Positions 9,005 to 17,383 of a stretch of DNA of 64,000 nucleotides are shown here, piece by piece; position 1 is the first letter of the stretch; each line of letters opens with the position of its first letter. The notes under the pieces were generated by a model. It was not told the DNA's origin and did no database searches. It was given only the letters and a program-made list of their open reading frames with translations. The DNA is taken from the NCBI RefSeq assembly GCF_004011155.1, contig NZ_RJWG01000007.1, positions 53,746 to 117,745 of the forward strand, in the 5' to 3' direction. This DNA comes from Clostridium prolinivorans (lineage in GTDB: Bacteria; Bacillota; Clostridia; Clostridiales; Clostridiaceae). The position numbers and the translations under genes were made by a program.

Positions 9005-9646
9005 ATGAGTAAAACATTTAATGGTATAGTAATTTTTGGAGGAATGGGTTCGGGAAAAGATGAACTTGCAAGGCAGATATGTACTTTAAGAAAAAATGCA
9101 AAAATTTACAAAATGAGTGTATTATGCAGAGAAATGATGAAAGTATCTAAGGTAAACCCTAAATGGGCAGGAAAAGAAAGATACATAGGTCAAGCTATTG
9201 CAGATAAAATAAGAGAGCTTGATATTAACATAATGTGCGACTATATATTAGCCCTTATATATGAAAGATGGCAGGAGAAATATGGGTGGGATAATACTAA
9301 GCTAAACGATGAAGAATATAAAAAAGAACTTCTTAATCAGTTAGCTATTATAAGAAATGAGGAACTTTCAATAATTGTTGGAGGACGTACTATTACGGAT
9401 TTTAATTATTGGAAAGAAAAAGGATATTTGATTGTAGGTATTAAAGTAAATGAAGAAGTTAAAAAGCAAAGACTTATAGATAGAGATGGAGAAATTACAG
9501 TAAAAAACAGTAATAGTGAACATAATACAGAATCAGATATCCCTTATATAATAAATAATTTATGTGATGAAGTTATAATAAATGATGGAACTATAGAAGA
9601 TTTAAGAAATGCTGCTAAAAATATGTTAATTAAATATAATTTTTAA
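9005..9646 (+). CDS. P-loop nucleotide kinase-like protein
   Basis: A 213-residue protein with a Walker A loop GGMGSGKDE at residues 12-20 and a late basic/acidic segment containing EHNTESDI, similar in arrangement to deoxynucleoside monophosphate kinases and dephospho-CoA kinases. I do not recognise a precise family. It begins 138 nt after pheA without a convincing terminator, so it may be cotranscribed with the aro genes. It is too long and lacks the usual shikimate kinase motifs. ATG 9005 is preferred over an upstream TTG because AAGGGGGC precedes it. Confidence 0.65.
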   Translation: MSKTFNGIVIFGGMGSGKDELARQICTLRKNAKIYKMSVLCREMMKVSKVNPKWAGKERYIGQAIADKIRELDINIMCDYILALIYERWQEKYGWDNTKLNDEEYKKELLNQLAIIRNEELSIIVGGRTITDFNYWKEKGYLIVGIKVNEEVKKQRLIDRDGEITVKNSNSEHNTESDIPYIINNLCDEVIINDGTIEDLRNAAKNMLIKYNF

Positions 9647-9660
9647 ATAAATATTTAGGG

Positions 9661-9710
9661 AGCGTAATTAGCTTTGTGTAAAATCAAATCTAACTACGCT
9701 ACTTATTTTT
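9661..9710 (+). terminator. Terminator after the kinase-like gene
   Basis: AGCGTAATTAG (9661-9671) pairs with CTAACTACGCT (9690-9700) with one mismatch, and a T-rich tract follows to 9710. Confidence 0.65.
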
Positions 9711-9750
9711 AAACTATATTTTATTTCAATATTAAATATTTATATTTTAA

Positions 9751-9781
9751 GACTAAGCACTAATTTTGCTTAGTCATTTTT
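9751..9781 (+). terminator. Second terminator hairpin in the convergent gap
   Basis: GACTAAGC/GCTTAGTC (9751-9758 with 9768-9775) followed by ATTTTT. Lies between convergent genes and may serve both strands. Confidence 0.7.
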
Positions 9782-9808
9782 GATTAAATTAATATGTAAA
9801 TTATGTTT

Positions 9809-10195
9809 TTATGATTTCCCCTTAAACTCGGTGCCACATTTTTTACAAGTAATTATAATTTTACCTTTTTTTCTAGGAACTCTAAGTTTTTGAGAGCAGT
9901 TAGGACATTTAAATATTTTGTATTTACGAGAATCTTTAATATAAGACTTAAACCTATAATATCGTTGCTTTAATATTAATAGGTAATTTTCAAATACTGA
10001 AAGTTCTTGATGTCTTTTATATTTGTTTTTTGAAAATGTTCTAAAAAATCCATAAAATATTAAAACAACTCCTGCTATTGAAGTATATTTTGAAAAAGAA
10101 AGCAGCAGCCCTAAAATAAAAAGATATTTTGTAAGTTTATCCAATCCATATGAATCTTTAAAATAATAAGAAAGTTTATCTAATATATTTTTCAT
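9809..10195 (-). CDS. Membrane protein with C-terminal zinc ribbon
   Basis: A 128-residue protein. A hydrophobic segment lies at about residues 27-50 (probably one or two membrane passes). The C-terminus has a CPNC...CKKC zinc ribbon, after a basic linker. An AGGAGGAATTTTAAA ribosome binding site precedes the ATG. Similar small membrane-anchored zinc-ribbon proteins are common in clostridia; their role is not known to me. It is a single gene with a terminator hairpin on its 3' side. Confidence 0.7.
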   Translation of the reverse strand: MKNILDKLSYYFKDSYGLDKLTKYLFILGLLLSFSKYTSIAGVVLIFYGFFRTFSKNKYKRHQELSVFENYLLILKQRYYRFKSYIKDSRKYKIFKCPNCSQKLRVPRKKGKIIITCKKCGTEFKGKS

Positions 10196-10447
10196 TTTAA
10201 AATTCCTCCTATTAATGTAAAAAACTAATTAATCTTTTAATGTAATATTAAAATTTATAATTTTAAGTTAACACATATAGTAAATATCTACAATAAATAT
10301 TATATGAACTTTTTATAAATTGATTAATAAAAAACTGTAGTAAAAAGCTTTTAAACTTCACTCAATATTTATCACAAATAGTTTATTTATTTTTAATAAT
10401 GATATTTATAATTTTATTTTATACTAATTTTAAATTGTTTTGGAAAA

Positions 10448-10496
10448 ATTATCCACATTTTGTGGATAATTCCAAAGAAAATGTGGATAATTTTTT
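10448..10496. other. Hairpin built from three perfect DnaA boxes
   Basis: TTATCCACA at 10449-10457 and its complement TGTGGATAA at 10461-10469 and 10482-10490 give three exact 9-mer DnaA boxes in 42 bp. The same bases form a 14-bp perfect stem (10448-10461 with 10478-10491) followed by six T, i.e. a terminator, or alternatively a shorter hairpin with the middle copy. No open frame or dnaA gene is nearby. Either a DnaA-binding cluster or a terminator; the sequence alone does not decide. Confidence 0.6.
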
Positions 10497-10550
10497 AAAA
10501 TAAAATTTGTTTTTGCTAGATTTTTTTAAATTTCTAATAAATTAAAATTT

Positions 10551-10583
10551 TTTAAGCTTTATTTAAGGTTTTAAGTATACCAT
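10551..10583 (+). promoter_or_regulatory. CiaR-like box and promoter of the phosphodiester glycosidase gene
   Basis: TTTAAG (10551-10556), CTTTA, TTTAAG (10562-10567), then exactly 10 nt to a weak -10 candidate TACCAT (10578-10583). Matches the TTTAAG-N5-TTTAAG direct repeat known for streptococcal CiaR. The repeat occupies the -35 region. Confidence 0.65.
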
Positions 10584-10643
10584 AAATTTATAAGATTGTT
10601 CTTTAACAACATATAAATTTTTAAAGAAAGGATGCAGTAATAA

Positions 10644-11558
10644 ATGAAAAACTTTTTAGCAAAACCTTATAGATGGGCAGCTATTTTTTCTATTTTATTG
10701 TTAGCAGCATTTACTTTTACTTTGTTAGATACTTTTGTGTTAGAAAAATCAGTATCTAAGGTTTCAACATCGCTTTCATCAGCAGACCAAAAAATAATAC
10801 AAATTAAACAATCAGAGGATAAATCAAAGGCTTTAATTACAGATAATTCATATCAGGATGAAAATATTAAAATTACCATTGAAAAAGTTCGTAAATATGA
10901 CACAAATATGTATGTTGCAGATATTCAGCTTTCTGATGCTTCTTATTTAAAAACAGCTTTTGCAAATAACACTTATGGACGCAATATTAAGTCTGAAACT
11001 TCAACTATGGCAAAAGAAAAAAATGCTATTTTTGCTATAAATGGAGATTATTATGGATTTAGGAATACAGGTTATGTATTGCGTAACGGAATTGTATACA
11101 GAAGCACTGGAGGAAACAATGAAGCACTTGTTATAGATAAAGAAGGAAATTTATCTATAGTTTCGGAAAGTGAAGTAAGTATGCAATCTTTAAGTGATAA
11201 AGGTACATGGCAGGTATTGTCATTTGGGCCTGGACTAGTTAAAGATGGAGAAATTACTGTAGATACCTCAAGTGAAGTAGGAAAATCTATGAATAGTAAT
11301 CCAAGGACTGCCATTGGTCAGATTTCAAAGTTACATTATATTGTAATTGTTTCTGATGGGCGTACTAGCGATAATGAAGGACTTTCTTTATTAAAGCTTG
11401 CTCAGGAATTTAAGGATAGAGGCTGCACTACAGCATATAACTTAGATGGAGGAGGATCCTCTACAATGTATTTTAATGGTAAAATCATAAATAATCCTAC
11501 AGATGGTAGAAAAAATGGAGAAAGGCAGGTTAGCGATATTGTCTATTTTGGATATTAA
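10644..11558 (+). CDS. Phosphodiester glycosidase (NAGPA) domain protein, membrane-anchored
   Basis: A 304-residue protein with an N-terminal membrane anchor (residues about 12-33) and an extracellular NAGPA-type domain (PF09992): FAINGDYYGFRNTGYVLRNG, FGPGLVKDGE, RTAIGQ and the C-terminal NLDGGGSSTMY. Family members cleave sugar-phosphodiester links; several act on cell-wall or exopolysaccharide material. The ribosome binding site is GAAAGGATG. First gene of a predicted CiaR-like regulon; the small membrane protein behind it starts 1 nt after its stop. Substrate unknown. Confidence 0.85.
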   Translation: MKNFLAKPYRWAAIFSILLLAAFTFTLLDTFVLEKSVSKVSTSLSSADQKIIQIKQSEDKSKALITDNSYQDENIKITIEKVRKYDTNMYVADIQLSDASYLKTAFANNTYGRNIKSETSTMAKEKNAIFAINGDYYGFRNTGYVLRNGIVYRSTGGNNEALVIDKEGNLSIVSESEVSMQSLSDKGTWQVLSFGPGLVKDGEITVDTSSEVGKSMNSNPRTAIGQISKLHYIVIVSDGRTSDNEGLSLLKLAQEFKDRGCTTAYNLDGGGSSTMYFNGKIINNPTDGRKNGERQVSDIVYFGY

Positions 11559-11559
11559 T

Positions 11560-11973
11560 ATGAAAAAACAAAGCAAACATATTAGAAAAACAGTATTAAT
11601 CTATTTAATATTATCAATAATTGCCATAGTTATAAATAAAATTTACGCTATTTTTGCTCACGGAGTATCTTCAGAAGCTATGACTTGGATGTTTTTATAT
11701 CCATTGATTGGAGGTTCTCTCTTTTATTCTTTGATTTTAGTGTTTGCAAATTGTATAGTTAGATTTAATGGTTATAGAATGTTTTTTAATATTTATAATT
11801 CTGGAATTGCAATATTAACTTTTGGAAGTTTTTTAAAGGGCATTATAGATATTGCAGGTGCTGATTCAAAGCATTTAATATTTTACTATGTGATTGGAAT
11901 TTTATTTGTTGTTATAGGGTTGATTTTAATATTTATAATGCTCATTAACAAAGATAAAGCTAAACAGTTTTAA
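11560..11973 (+). CDS. Small integral membrane protein, four predicted membrane helices
   Basis: A 137-residue protein with hydrophobic segments at roughly residues 10-32, 43-65, 76-95 and 107-130 and a basic N-terminus. Its ATG is 1 nt after the stop of the glycosidase gene, without a clear ribosome binding site of its own, so translation is probably coupled. An in-frame TTG at 11503 would overlap the previous gene and is less likely. No family recognised. Likely cotranscribed with the glycosidase and part of the surface locus. Confidence 0.65.
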   Translation: MKKQSKHIRKTVLIYLILSIIAIVINKIYAIFAHGVSSEAMTWMFLYPLIGGSLFYSLILVFANCIVRFNGYRMFFNIYNSGIAILTFGSFLKGIIDIAGADSKHLIFYYVIGILFVVIGLILIFIMLINKDKAKQF

Positions 11974-11977
11974 TTTA

Positions 11978-12010
11978 TTTAAGGTTTGTTTAAGCCTTAG
12001 TATATACAAT
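11978..12010 (+). promoter_or_regulatory. CiaR-like box and promoter of the beta-helix lipoprotein gene
   Basis: TTTAAG (11978-11983), GTTTG, TTTAAG (11989-11994), then 10 nt to TACAAT (12005-12010). Begins 4 nt after the stop of the preceding gene; leaves a leader of about 175 nt. Confidence 0.7.
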
Positions 12011-12192
12011 TAATATGTAAAAAACATATTATAGATATCCAAAATCTAAATATAGCCTATTAAAATTATAATACGAGTAATAATATGTTCTATATTATTA
12101 GTAGAGAGTATTAGTTATTTTGTTAGATGGCTCTATTAAACTTTAAATATTTATAATTAAATAGAAACAAACATGAAAAGGAGACTAAAAAT

Positions 12193-14208
12193 ATGAATAA
12201 AAAATCTATAAATCTTATTATAGCTACAGTTCTTACATGTACTACATTGTTATATGGCTGCTCATCAAAGAGTAAAACAGAAAGTAATTCTGATACAAAA
12301 GGATCTGCAGCTTCACAAGTTAAAGCAAGTATTATCGGGAATAAAACTGTAAAAAGTGTTATAAGCGGATTGATTACTTATGATAAAGAAGACACATATG
12401 TTGAATGGAAAAATGAGAACCCAAATTATATTGAGTTAAATGGATCAACTGCCGATTTAAAAGGCTCAGGAGCAGAAATTAATAAGGGTAAAGTTACTAT
12501 AAATAAAGCAGGGATTTATGTAATAAGCGGGAAATTAGATAATGGTCAAATTATTGTAGATGTTCAGGATAAAGGGGCTGTTAGACTTGTCTTAAATGGG
12601 GTAGAAATAAATAATTCTGATAATGCAGCTATTTATGTAAAAAAATCAGAAAAGACAGTTATTTCCTTAGAGGAAGGAACAACAAATTCAATATATGATG
12701 GAACAAAATATGTTTTAGAAGATTCCTCTACAGATGAACCTAGTGCAGCAATATTTAGTAAAGATAATCTTGTTATAAATGGGACAGGCAAGTTAATTGT
12801 TAAAGGAAACTATAAAGATGGAATTACAAGTAAAGATGATTTAAAAATTACAGGAGGGAATATTCAAATTACATCAGTTGATGATGGCTTAGTTGGTCGC
12901 GATATAATAGGAGTAAAAGAAGGTAATATAACTATTGAAGCTGGTGGAGATGCAGTAAAGTCTACTAATGATACAGAAAACACTAAAGGAATTGTAGCTA
13001 TCGAAAATGGAACGTTTAATTTAAAAGCTAAAAATGATGGAATACAAGCAGAAACAGCAGTACTTATTTCAGATGGTAATTTTAGTATTACTTCAGGTGG
13101 AGGCAGTGTAAATGGTACTAAAAAAGTTGAAGATAGTATGGATGGACCAGGCGGAAAGGATAATAAAAATTTTAATACAACAACTGAAGCTGAGTTAGAA
13201 ACTGAAAGTGCAAAGGCAATAAAAGCTGTTGCAGATATAGGAATTTCAGGAGGTACATTTAATATAGATTCTTCTGATGATGCTCTTCATAGTAATAATA
13301 ATGCAATTATAGAAGGAGGTAACTTTACAATAACTTCTGGTGATGATGGATTGCATGCAGATACAATTTTAGGGATAAAGGGTGGAAAAATAAATATTAA
13401 AAAGAGTTATGAAGGTATAGAAAGTTCTTTAATAACAATTTCAGATGGTGAAATACATGTTACTTCAGATGATGACGGTATAAATGTTGCTGGAGGTGTT
13501 GATGGATCTTCAACAATTGGGAATTCAGCACCAAATAATTTAGAATCGTCAGGAAACAATATGCTTAATATAAATGGTGGATATGTTGTTGTTAATGCTG
13601 TTGGTGATGGTTTAGATTCAAATGGATCAATAAAAATAACTAAAGGGACAGTGGTTGTATATGGTCCAACGGCTAATATGAATGGAGCTTTAGATTACAA
13701 TGGTACATTTGAAATGACAGGAGGATTTTTGATAGCTGCTGGAAGCTTAGGGATGATGCAAGCACCTTCAGATACATCAACTCAGTATTCAATAGCAATG
13801 ACTTATCCACAGACTCAGAAGGCAGGAACTATTGTAAACTTACAAGATAGTAAAGGAAATTCTATAGCAACCTTTGCACCTTTAAAAGAGTATCAATCTG
13901 TACTTATTAGTTCACCTGAACTTAAAAAAGGAGAGAGCTATACACTTTATTCTGGAGGAAGTTCAACAGGTACATTAACAGACGGATTTTATAAAGATGG
14001 CAAATATGAAAATGGTACTAAAATAGTAAGTTTTACAATTTCAGATTCAGTAACTTGGCTTAATGAATCAGGGATAACAACTCCAAGAAGCTCTATGCCA
14101 GGTGGTGGTTATGGAGGGGAAAAAGGACAACGTCCACCAAGAACACAAGATCAAAATTTACCTGAAACTGAAAATCAATCAACTTCTGGGGACATAAATA
14201 ACAAATAA
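12193..14208 (+). CDS. Lipoprotein with Cthe_2159-type carbohydrate-binding beta-helix
   Basis: A 671-residue exported protein with a lipobox LLYGC (Cys near residue 23), a Ser/Thr-rich linker and a long right-handed beta-helix body. The body is built of repeats containing GGxxxIxSxDDG, e.g. DDGLVGRD, NDGIQAE, DDALHSN, DDGLHAD, DDGINVAGG and GDGLDSNG. This matches the carbohydrate-binding domain family founded by Cthe_2159, whose founder binds cellulose and polygalacturonate. The C-terminus is Gly/Pro/Gln-rich. Ribosome binding site AAAAGGAG. Its own CiaR-like box lies upstream and a strong terminator downstream. Ligand unknown here. Confidence 0.82.
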   Translation: MNKKSINLIIATVLTCTTLLYGCSSKSKTESNSDTKGSAASQVKASIIGNKTVKSVISGLITYDKEDTYVEWKNENPNYIELNGSTADLKGSGAEINKGKVTINKAGIYVISGKLDNGQIIVDVQDKGAVRLVLNGVEINNSDNAAIYVKKSEKTVISLEEGTTNSIYDGTKYVLEDSSTDEPSAAIFSKDNLVINGTGKLIVKGNYKDGITSKDDLKITGGNIQITSVDDGLVGRDIIGVKEGNITIEAGGDAVKSTNDTENTKGIVAIENGTFNLKAKNDGIQAETAVLISDGNFSITSGGGSVNGTKKVEDSMDGPGGKDNKNFNTTTEAELETESAKAIKAVADIGISGGTFNIDSSDDALHSNNNAIIEGGNFTITSGDDGLHADTILGIKGGKINIKKSYEGIESSLITISDGEIHVTSDDDGINVAGGVDGSSTIGNSAPNNLESSGNNMLNINGGYVVVNAVGDGLDSNGSIKITKGTVVVYGPTANMNGALDYNGTFEMTGGFLIAAGSLGMMQAPSDTSTQYSIAMTYPQTQKAGTIVNLQDSKGNSIATFAPLKEYQSVLISSPELKKGESYTLYSGGSSTGTLTDGFYKDGKYENGTKIVSFTISDSVTWLNESGITTPRSSMPGGGYGGEKGQRPPRTQDQNLPETENQSTSGDINNK

Positions 14209-14271
14209 AGGTGTTAAAAATATAAAAAAGATATTATAAAATAGAAATCTTTATAGTAAAGAAATTAAAAA

Positions 14272-14319
14272 CAATCCAGTAGAAAGCATTTTGATATGCT
14301 TACTACTGGATTGTTTTTT
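14272..14319 (+). terminator. Strong terminator between convergent genes
   Basis: CAATCCAGTAG (14272-14282) pairs with CTACTGGATTG (14303-14313), continued inwards by AAGCAT/ATGCTT, followed by six T. An A run on the other side suits the sensor kinase mRNA as well. Confidence 0.9.
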
Positions 14320-14354
14320 ATCTATCTTGCTAACATAGGAAGATAGATTTTTTT

Positions 14355-15623
14355 TTACTTGCTTTTTATACGGGGAAGCTCAACTGTAAATGTAGTTATA
14401 TCATTTATAATGCTTTTAACAGATATTTTACCTTTGTGCTGTTCAACTATAGACTTTGCTATGGAAAGTCCTAATCCATAACCTCCACTTTTTTTAGAAC
14501 GAGATTTATCCAGACGGTAAAATCGGTCGAATATATTATTTAGATATTCTTCAGGAATTCCTTTTCCAGTATTAGATATAGTAAGTATAGCTTTATTATT
14601 ATACTTTTTTAGTGAAAGTGAAATTTTACCATTAGGATTTGTATATTTTAAAGCATTATCTAATAAAATCATTACAACTTGCTTAATCTGTTCACTATTT
14701 CCATAACATATGATGTTAGGTTCAATATTATAATCTAAGAACATATTGTTTTCAAAAATAATAGCTTCCATTGTTAAAATAACATTTTCTATAGTTTCGC
14801 TTAAGTTAAAATCAGTGGAAATTAGCTTTATATCTGAGTGATCTGTTTGAGCAAGATAGAGTAAATCATTAGTTAATTTAATCATCCTCTCAACCTCAGA
14901 TTTTATATAGTAAACCCATTTAGACTGATTTTTTATAGTGTCTTCACTGTTTGCTAAAAGTAATTCTGCATTAGTATTTATAACAGTGAGGGGTGTCTTT
15001 AACTCATGAGAAGCATCTGCAATAAATTGTTTTTGTTTATCAAAGGTTTCTTTAATAGGTTTTATAGCTTTATTTGCAAAGAATTTGCTTATAAAGAAAA
15101 TTGCAATAAGCATTAGCAATGCAACAGCTGAAAAAGTATAAATAAGATTTGTTAAATAATTGTATCTATCAGTTACATCTAAAAAAACTATTTTATAACC
15201 CGAATTATCTAAAGAAGGTCTAAACATAAATTCCCAATAAGTATCGTCAAGCTTAAATCTGCTTTTGTCAGTATTTGATGCTAAAGCCTTTTCTTTTGCT
15301 TCTTCATAAAAACTATCATCCATATCAAATACAGATTGACTACTTATAATATTATTTTTATTATCAATTATCAATGTAAAGGATAATGAACGTTTAGGAT
15401 GAGGATCTTCCATATTATTAGGACCTTTGTAATTTAATTTAGGTTCTTTTTGTATATTATTTACCTTTCCATTAATATCTGATAATCTATTTAACTCCAT
15501 ATTTATATCATTACGAACATTTTTATATGTAATTAAATATATACTTGAAAAAGATATTATCATCATAATAGAAATAATAATTAAATTTAATATTAAAAAT
15601 TTATTTCTAAGCTCTTTGAACAT
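14355..15623 (-). CDS. Sensor histidine kinase, CiaH-like
   Basis: A 422-residue membrane kinase. TM1 spans residues 8-31, an extracellular loop about 32-157, and TM2 158-179. The H box FIADASHELKTP has the phospho-accepting His206. An N box LLDNALKYT and the ATP-binding NTGKGIPEEYLNNIFDRFYR and GGYGLGLSI motifs follow. No HAMP or PAS domain is evident. It lies 27 nt behind its response regulator and is surrounded by the genes it is predicted to control. The CiaH comparison rests on the partner's similarity to CiaR and the DNA boxes. Confidence 0.88.
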   Translation of the reverse strand: MFKELRNKFLILNLIIISIMMIISFSSIYLITYKNVRNDINMELNRLSDINGKVNNIQKEPKLNYKGPNNMEDPHPKRSLSFTLIIDNKNNIISSQSVFDMDDSFYEEAKEKALASNTDKSRFKLDDTYWEFMFRPSLDNSGYKIVFLDVTDRYNYLTNLIYTFSAVALLMLIAIFFISKFFANKAIKPIKETFDKQKQFIADASHELKTPLTVINTNAELLLANSEDTIKNQSKWVYYIKSEVERMIKLTNDLLYLAQTDHSDIKLISTDFNLSETIENVILTMEAIIFENNMFLDYNIEPNIICYGNSEQIKQVVMILLDNALKYTNPNGKISLSLKKYNNKAILTISNTGKGIPEEYLNNIFDRFYRLDKSRSKKSGGYGLGLSIAKSIVEQHKGKISVKSIINDITTFTVELPRIKSK

Positions 15624-15650
15624 AATTAGCTCCTTTTAATTTTATTAAAA

Positions 15651-16325
15651 TCAGTTTAATTCTAATATATATCCAACACCTCTTACAGTATTTATAGTAA
15701 CTTTAGAATTTAGATAAGCTAATTTTTTTCTTAAAAAAGAGATATAAACTTCTACATGGTTATGTTCAACTTCCGAGTCAAACCCCCATAGTTTTTCAAT
15801 TATAAGTTCTTTTGAAGTAGCTAAGTTCTTTCTTGTAATAAGAAGTTCTAAAAGTTCTGCTTCTTTAAGTATTAGCTTAATCTCTTTATCATCTTTAGCT
15901 AGTTTTAATGTAGAAGGATTTAACTGCAAATCTCCAAATTTTAAAGAATTATCTTGAAGTACCTCACCTTTTCGTCTAGATATAGCTCTTATTCTAGCAA
16001 GTAATTCTTCGCTTGCAAATGGTTTTGCTAAATAATCATCAGCTCCACTGTCAAGTCCTGTCACTTTATCTGAAATTTCTCCTCTTGCAGTTAAAAGTAT
16101 TACAGGAGTAGATATTCCTTCCTTTCTTAAAGTCTTAAGAATGCTTATACCATCCATTTTAGGAAGCATAATGTCTAAAATTATTAAATCATATATATCG
16201 CTTAAAGCATTATCAAGACCACTTTCCCCATCATTAACAGCATCAACAGTATAATTATTTTTTTTTAATATTTGTGTTAAAGCTTCAGCTAAAGGAAGCT
16301 CATCTTCTACTATTAAAATTCTCAT
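15651..16325 (-). CDS. OmpR-family response regulator, CiaR-like
   Basis: A 224-residue regulator with a receiver domain (acidic pocket E7/D8, phospho-acceptor Asp51, switch T79, K101 in LAKPF) and a winged-helix DNA-binding domain from about residue 127. The recognition region LWGFDSEVEHNHVEVYISFLRKKL-like segment resembles pneumococcal CiaR as I remember it (LWGFDS followed by VEVYVSKVRKKL). The same DNA motif CiaR binds, TTTAAG-N5-TTTAAG, occurs five times around this locus, once in the regulator's own promoter. ATG start with AGGAG upstream. Confidence 0.9.
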   Translation of the reverse strand: MRILIVEDELPLAEALTQILKKNNYTVDAVNDGESGLDNALSDIYDLIILDIMLPKMDGISILKTLRKEGISTPVILLTARGEISDKVTGLDSGADDYLAKPFASEELLARIRAISRRKGEVLQDNSLKFGDLQLNPSTLKLAKDDKEIKLILKEAELLELLITRKNLATSKELIIEKLWGFDSEVEHNHVEVYISFLRKKLAYLNSKVTINTVRGVGYILELN

Positions 16326-16366
16326 AGTATCTTCTCCTAATGTTTAAGATAGATTTTTGTAAATTT

Positions 16367-16399
16367 ATTATAGCATAGAAACCTTTAATGAAACTTAAA
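16367..16399 (-). promoter_or_regulatory. Promoter of the two-component operon with CiaR-like box
   Basis: Read on the minus strand: TTTAAG, TTTCA, TTAAAG (16399 down to 16383; second half-site one swap from consensus), 10 nt, then TATAAT (16372-16367). Suggests autoregulation. Confidence 0.65.
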
Positions 16400-16440
16400 T
16401 GAAGTTTTATATTTAAATTAAATTTAATCAATTAAAAATA

Positions 16441-16473
16441 TTTAAGGTTTGTTTAAGCTTATTTTTGTAAGAT
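16441..16473 (+). promoter_or_regulatory. CiaR-like box C1 upstream of the VTC gene
   Basis: TTTAAG (16441-16446), GTTTG, TTTAAG (16452-16457), 10 nt, TAAGAT (16468-16473). Identical over the first 18 bases to the box before the beta-helix lipoprotein gene. Confidence 0.65.
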
Positions 16474-16509
16474 AAATTCATAAGGAAATTTTACAGAAAA
16501 GTAAAATTG

Positions 16510-16542
16510 TTTAAGCTTTATTTAAGGTTAAGGTTTTAAAAT
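16510..16542 (+). promoter_or_regulatory. CiaR-like box C2 and promoter of the VTC operon
   Basis: TTTAAG (16510-16515), CTTTA, TTTAAG (16521-16526), 10 nt, TAAAAT (16537-16542). The 20-base repeat unit is identical to the box before the glycosidase gene. Two tandem boxes serve this operon. Confidence 0.7.
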
Positions 16543-16585
16543 AAGCTTAAATAAAAAAATTAAAGCAAGGAGGGGGATAAATTAA

Positions 16586-17383
16586 ATGGCTATAGAGGTT
16601 TTTAATAGAAATGAATGTAAGTTTTTACTTAATGATGATGTATATAAATCATTGAGCGTAAAACTTCAAGAGTATATGGATAAGGATGATTATAGCAAAG
16701 ATGACAATTTTTATACAATAAGCAATATTTACTATGATAGTGAAGATAATTATTTAATAAGAAACTCTTTAATGAAGCCTACATATAAAGAAAAGCTTCG
16801 ACTTAGAGCTTATGGTGTTCCAAGTGAAAATGACAAAGTATATTTGAAAATTAAGAAAAAATTCAATGGAGTAGTTAATAAAAGAAGGACTTCTATAAAA
16901 TTAAAAGAAGCTTATACTTTTTTAAGCACAAGTAAAAAGCCAGAAATTCAAACTTACATGAATAAACAGGTTATAAATGAAATTGAATATATTTTAAAAC
17001 TTTATAATGTAAAGCCAAAGCTTTACCTAGCTTATGATAGAAGGGCTATGTTTGGAAAGGATAATAAAGAATTAAGAATAACTTTTGATACAAATATACG
17101 AACTAGAAGATATGATTTAAAACTTGAAGCAGGAGATTATGGAGAACAGCTTTTAGAAAAGGGCAAATGGCTTATGGAAATTAAAGCTGAAAAAAATATC
17201 CCTATTTGGCTTGCACAACTTCTATCAAAATATAAGGTTTATAAAACTAATTTTTCAAAGTATGGCAAGGAATATGAAAAAATGCTTATAAATAATAAAA
17301 AATTGAAAGGAGAAACAAATAAATGTTTGGATCAATATTTAGCTCAGTATCTAACTCATCAATTAGCGCATCAATTCCTTTAA
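16586..17383 (+). CDS. VTC-domain protein (polyphosphate polymerase-like)
   Basis: A 265-residue soluble protein of the VTC/CYTH tunnel-fold superfamily (PF09359). Typical elements are FNRNECKFLL at the start, a YKEKLRLRAYG strand, the basic NKRRTSIKL, YLAYDRRAMFG and the late acidic LMEIKAEKN. These alternating charged strands bind triphosphate and metals in relatives such as yeast Vtc4. Ribosome binding site AAGGAGGGGG. Its last 61 nt overlap the DUF4956 gene, and the pair VTC + DUF4956 is a recurrent bacterial arrangement of unsolved function. Whether it makes polyphosphate is not shown. Confidence 0.82.
   Translation: MAIEVFNRNECKFLLNDDVYKSLSVKLQEYMDKDDYSKDDNFYTISNIYYDSEDNYLIRNSLMKPTYKEKLRLRAYGVPSENDKVYLKIKKKFNGVVNKRRTSIKLKEAYTFLSTSKKPEIQTYMNKQVINEIEYILKLYNVKPKLYLAYDRRAMFGKDNKELRITFDTNIRTRRYDLKLEAGDYGEQLLEKGKWLMEIKAEKNIPIWLAQLLSKYKVYKTNFSKYGKEYEKMLINNKKLKGETNKCLDQYLAQYLTHQLAHQFL

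Noticed and set aside
10448..10496. Chromosomal origin of replication
   Set aside because: Three DnaA boxes but no dnaA/dnaN genes, no larger box cluster and no extended unwinding region; more boxes would be expected.
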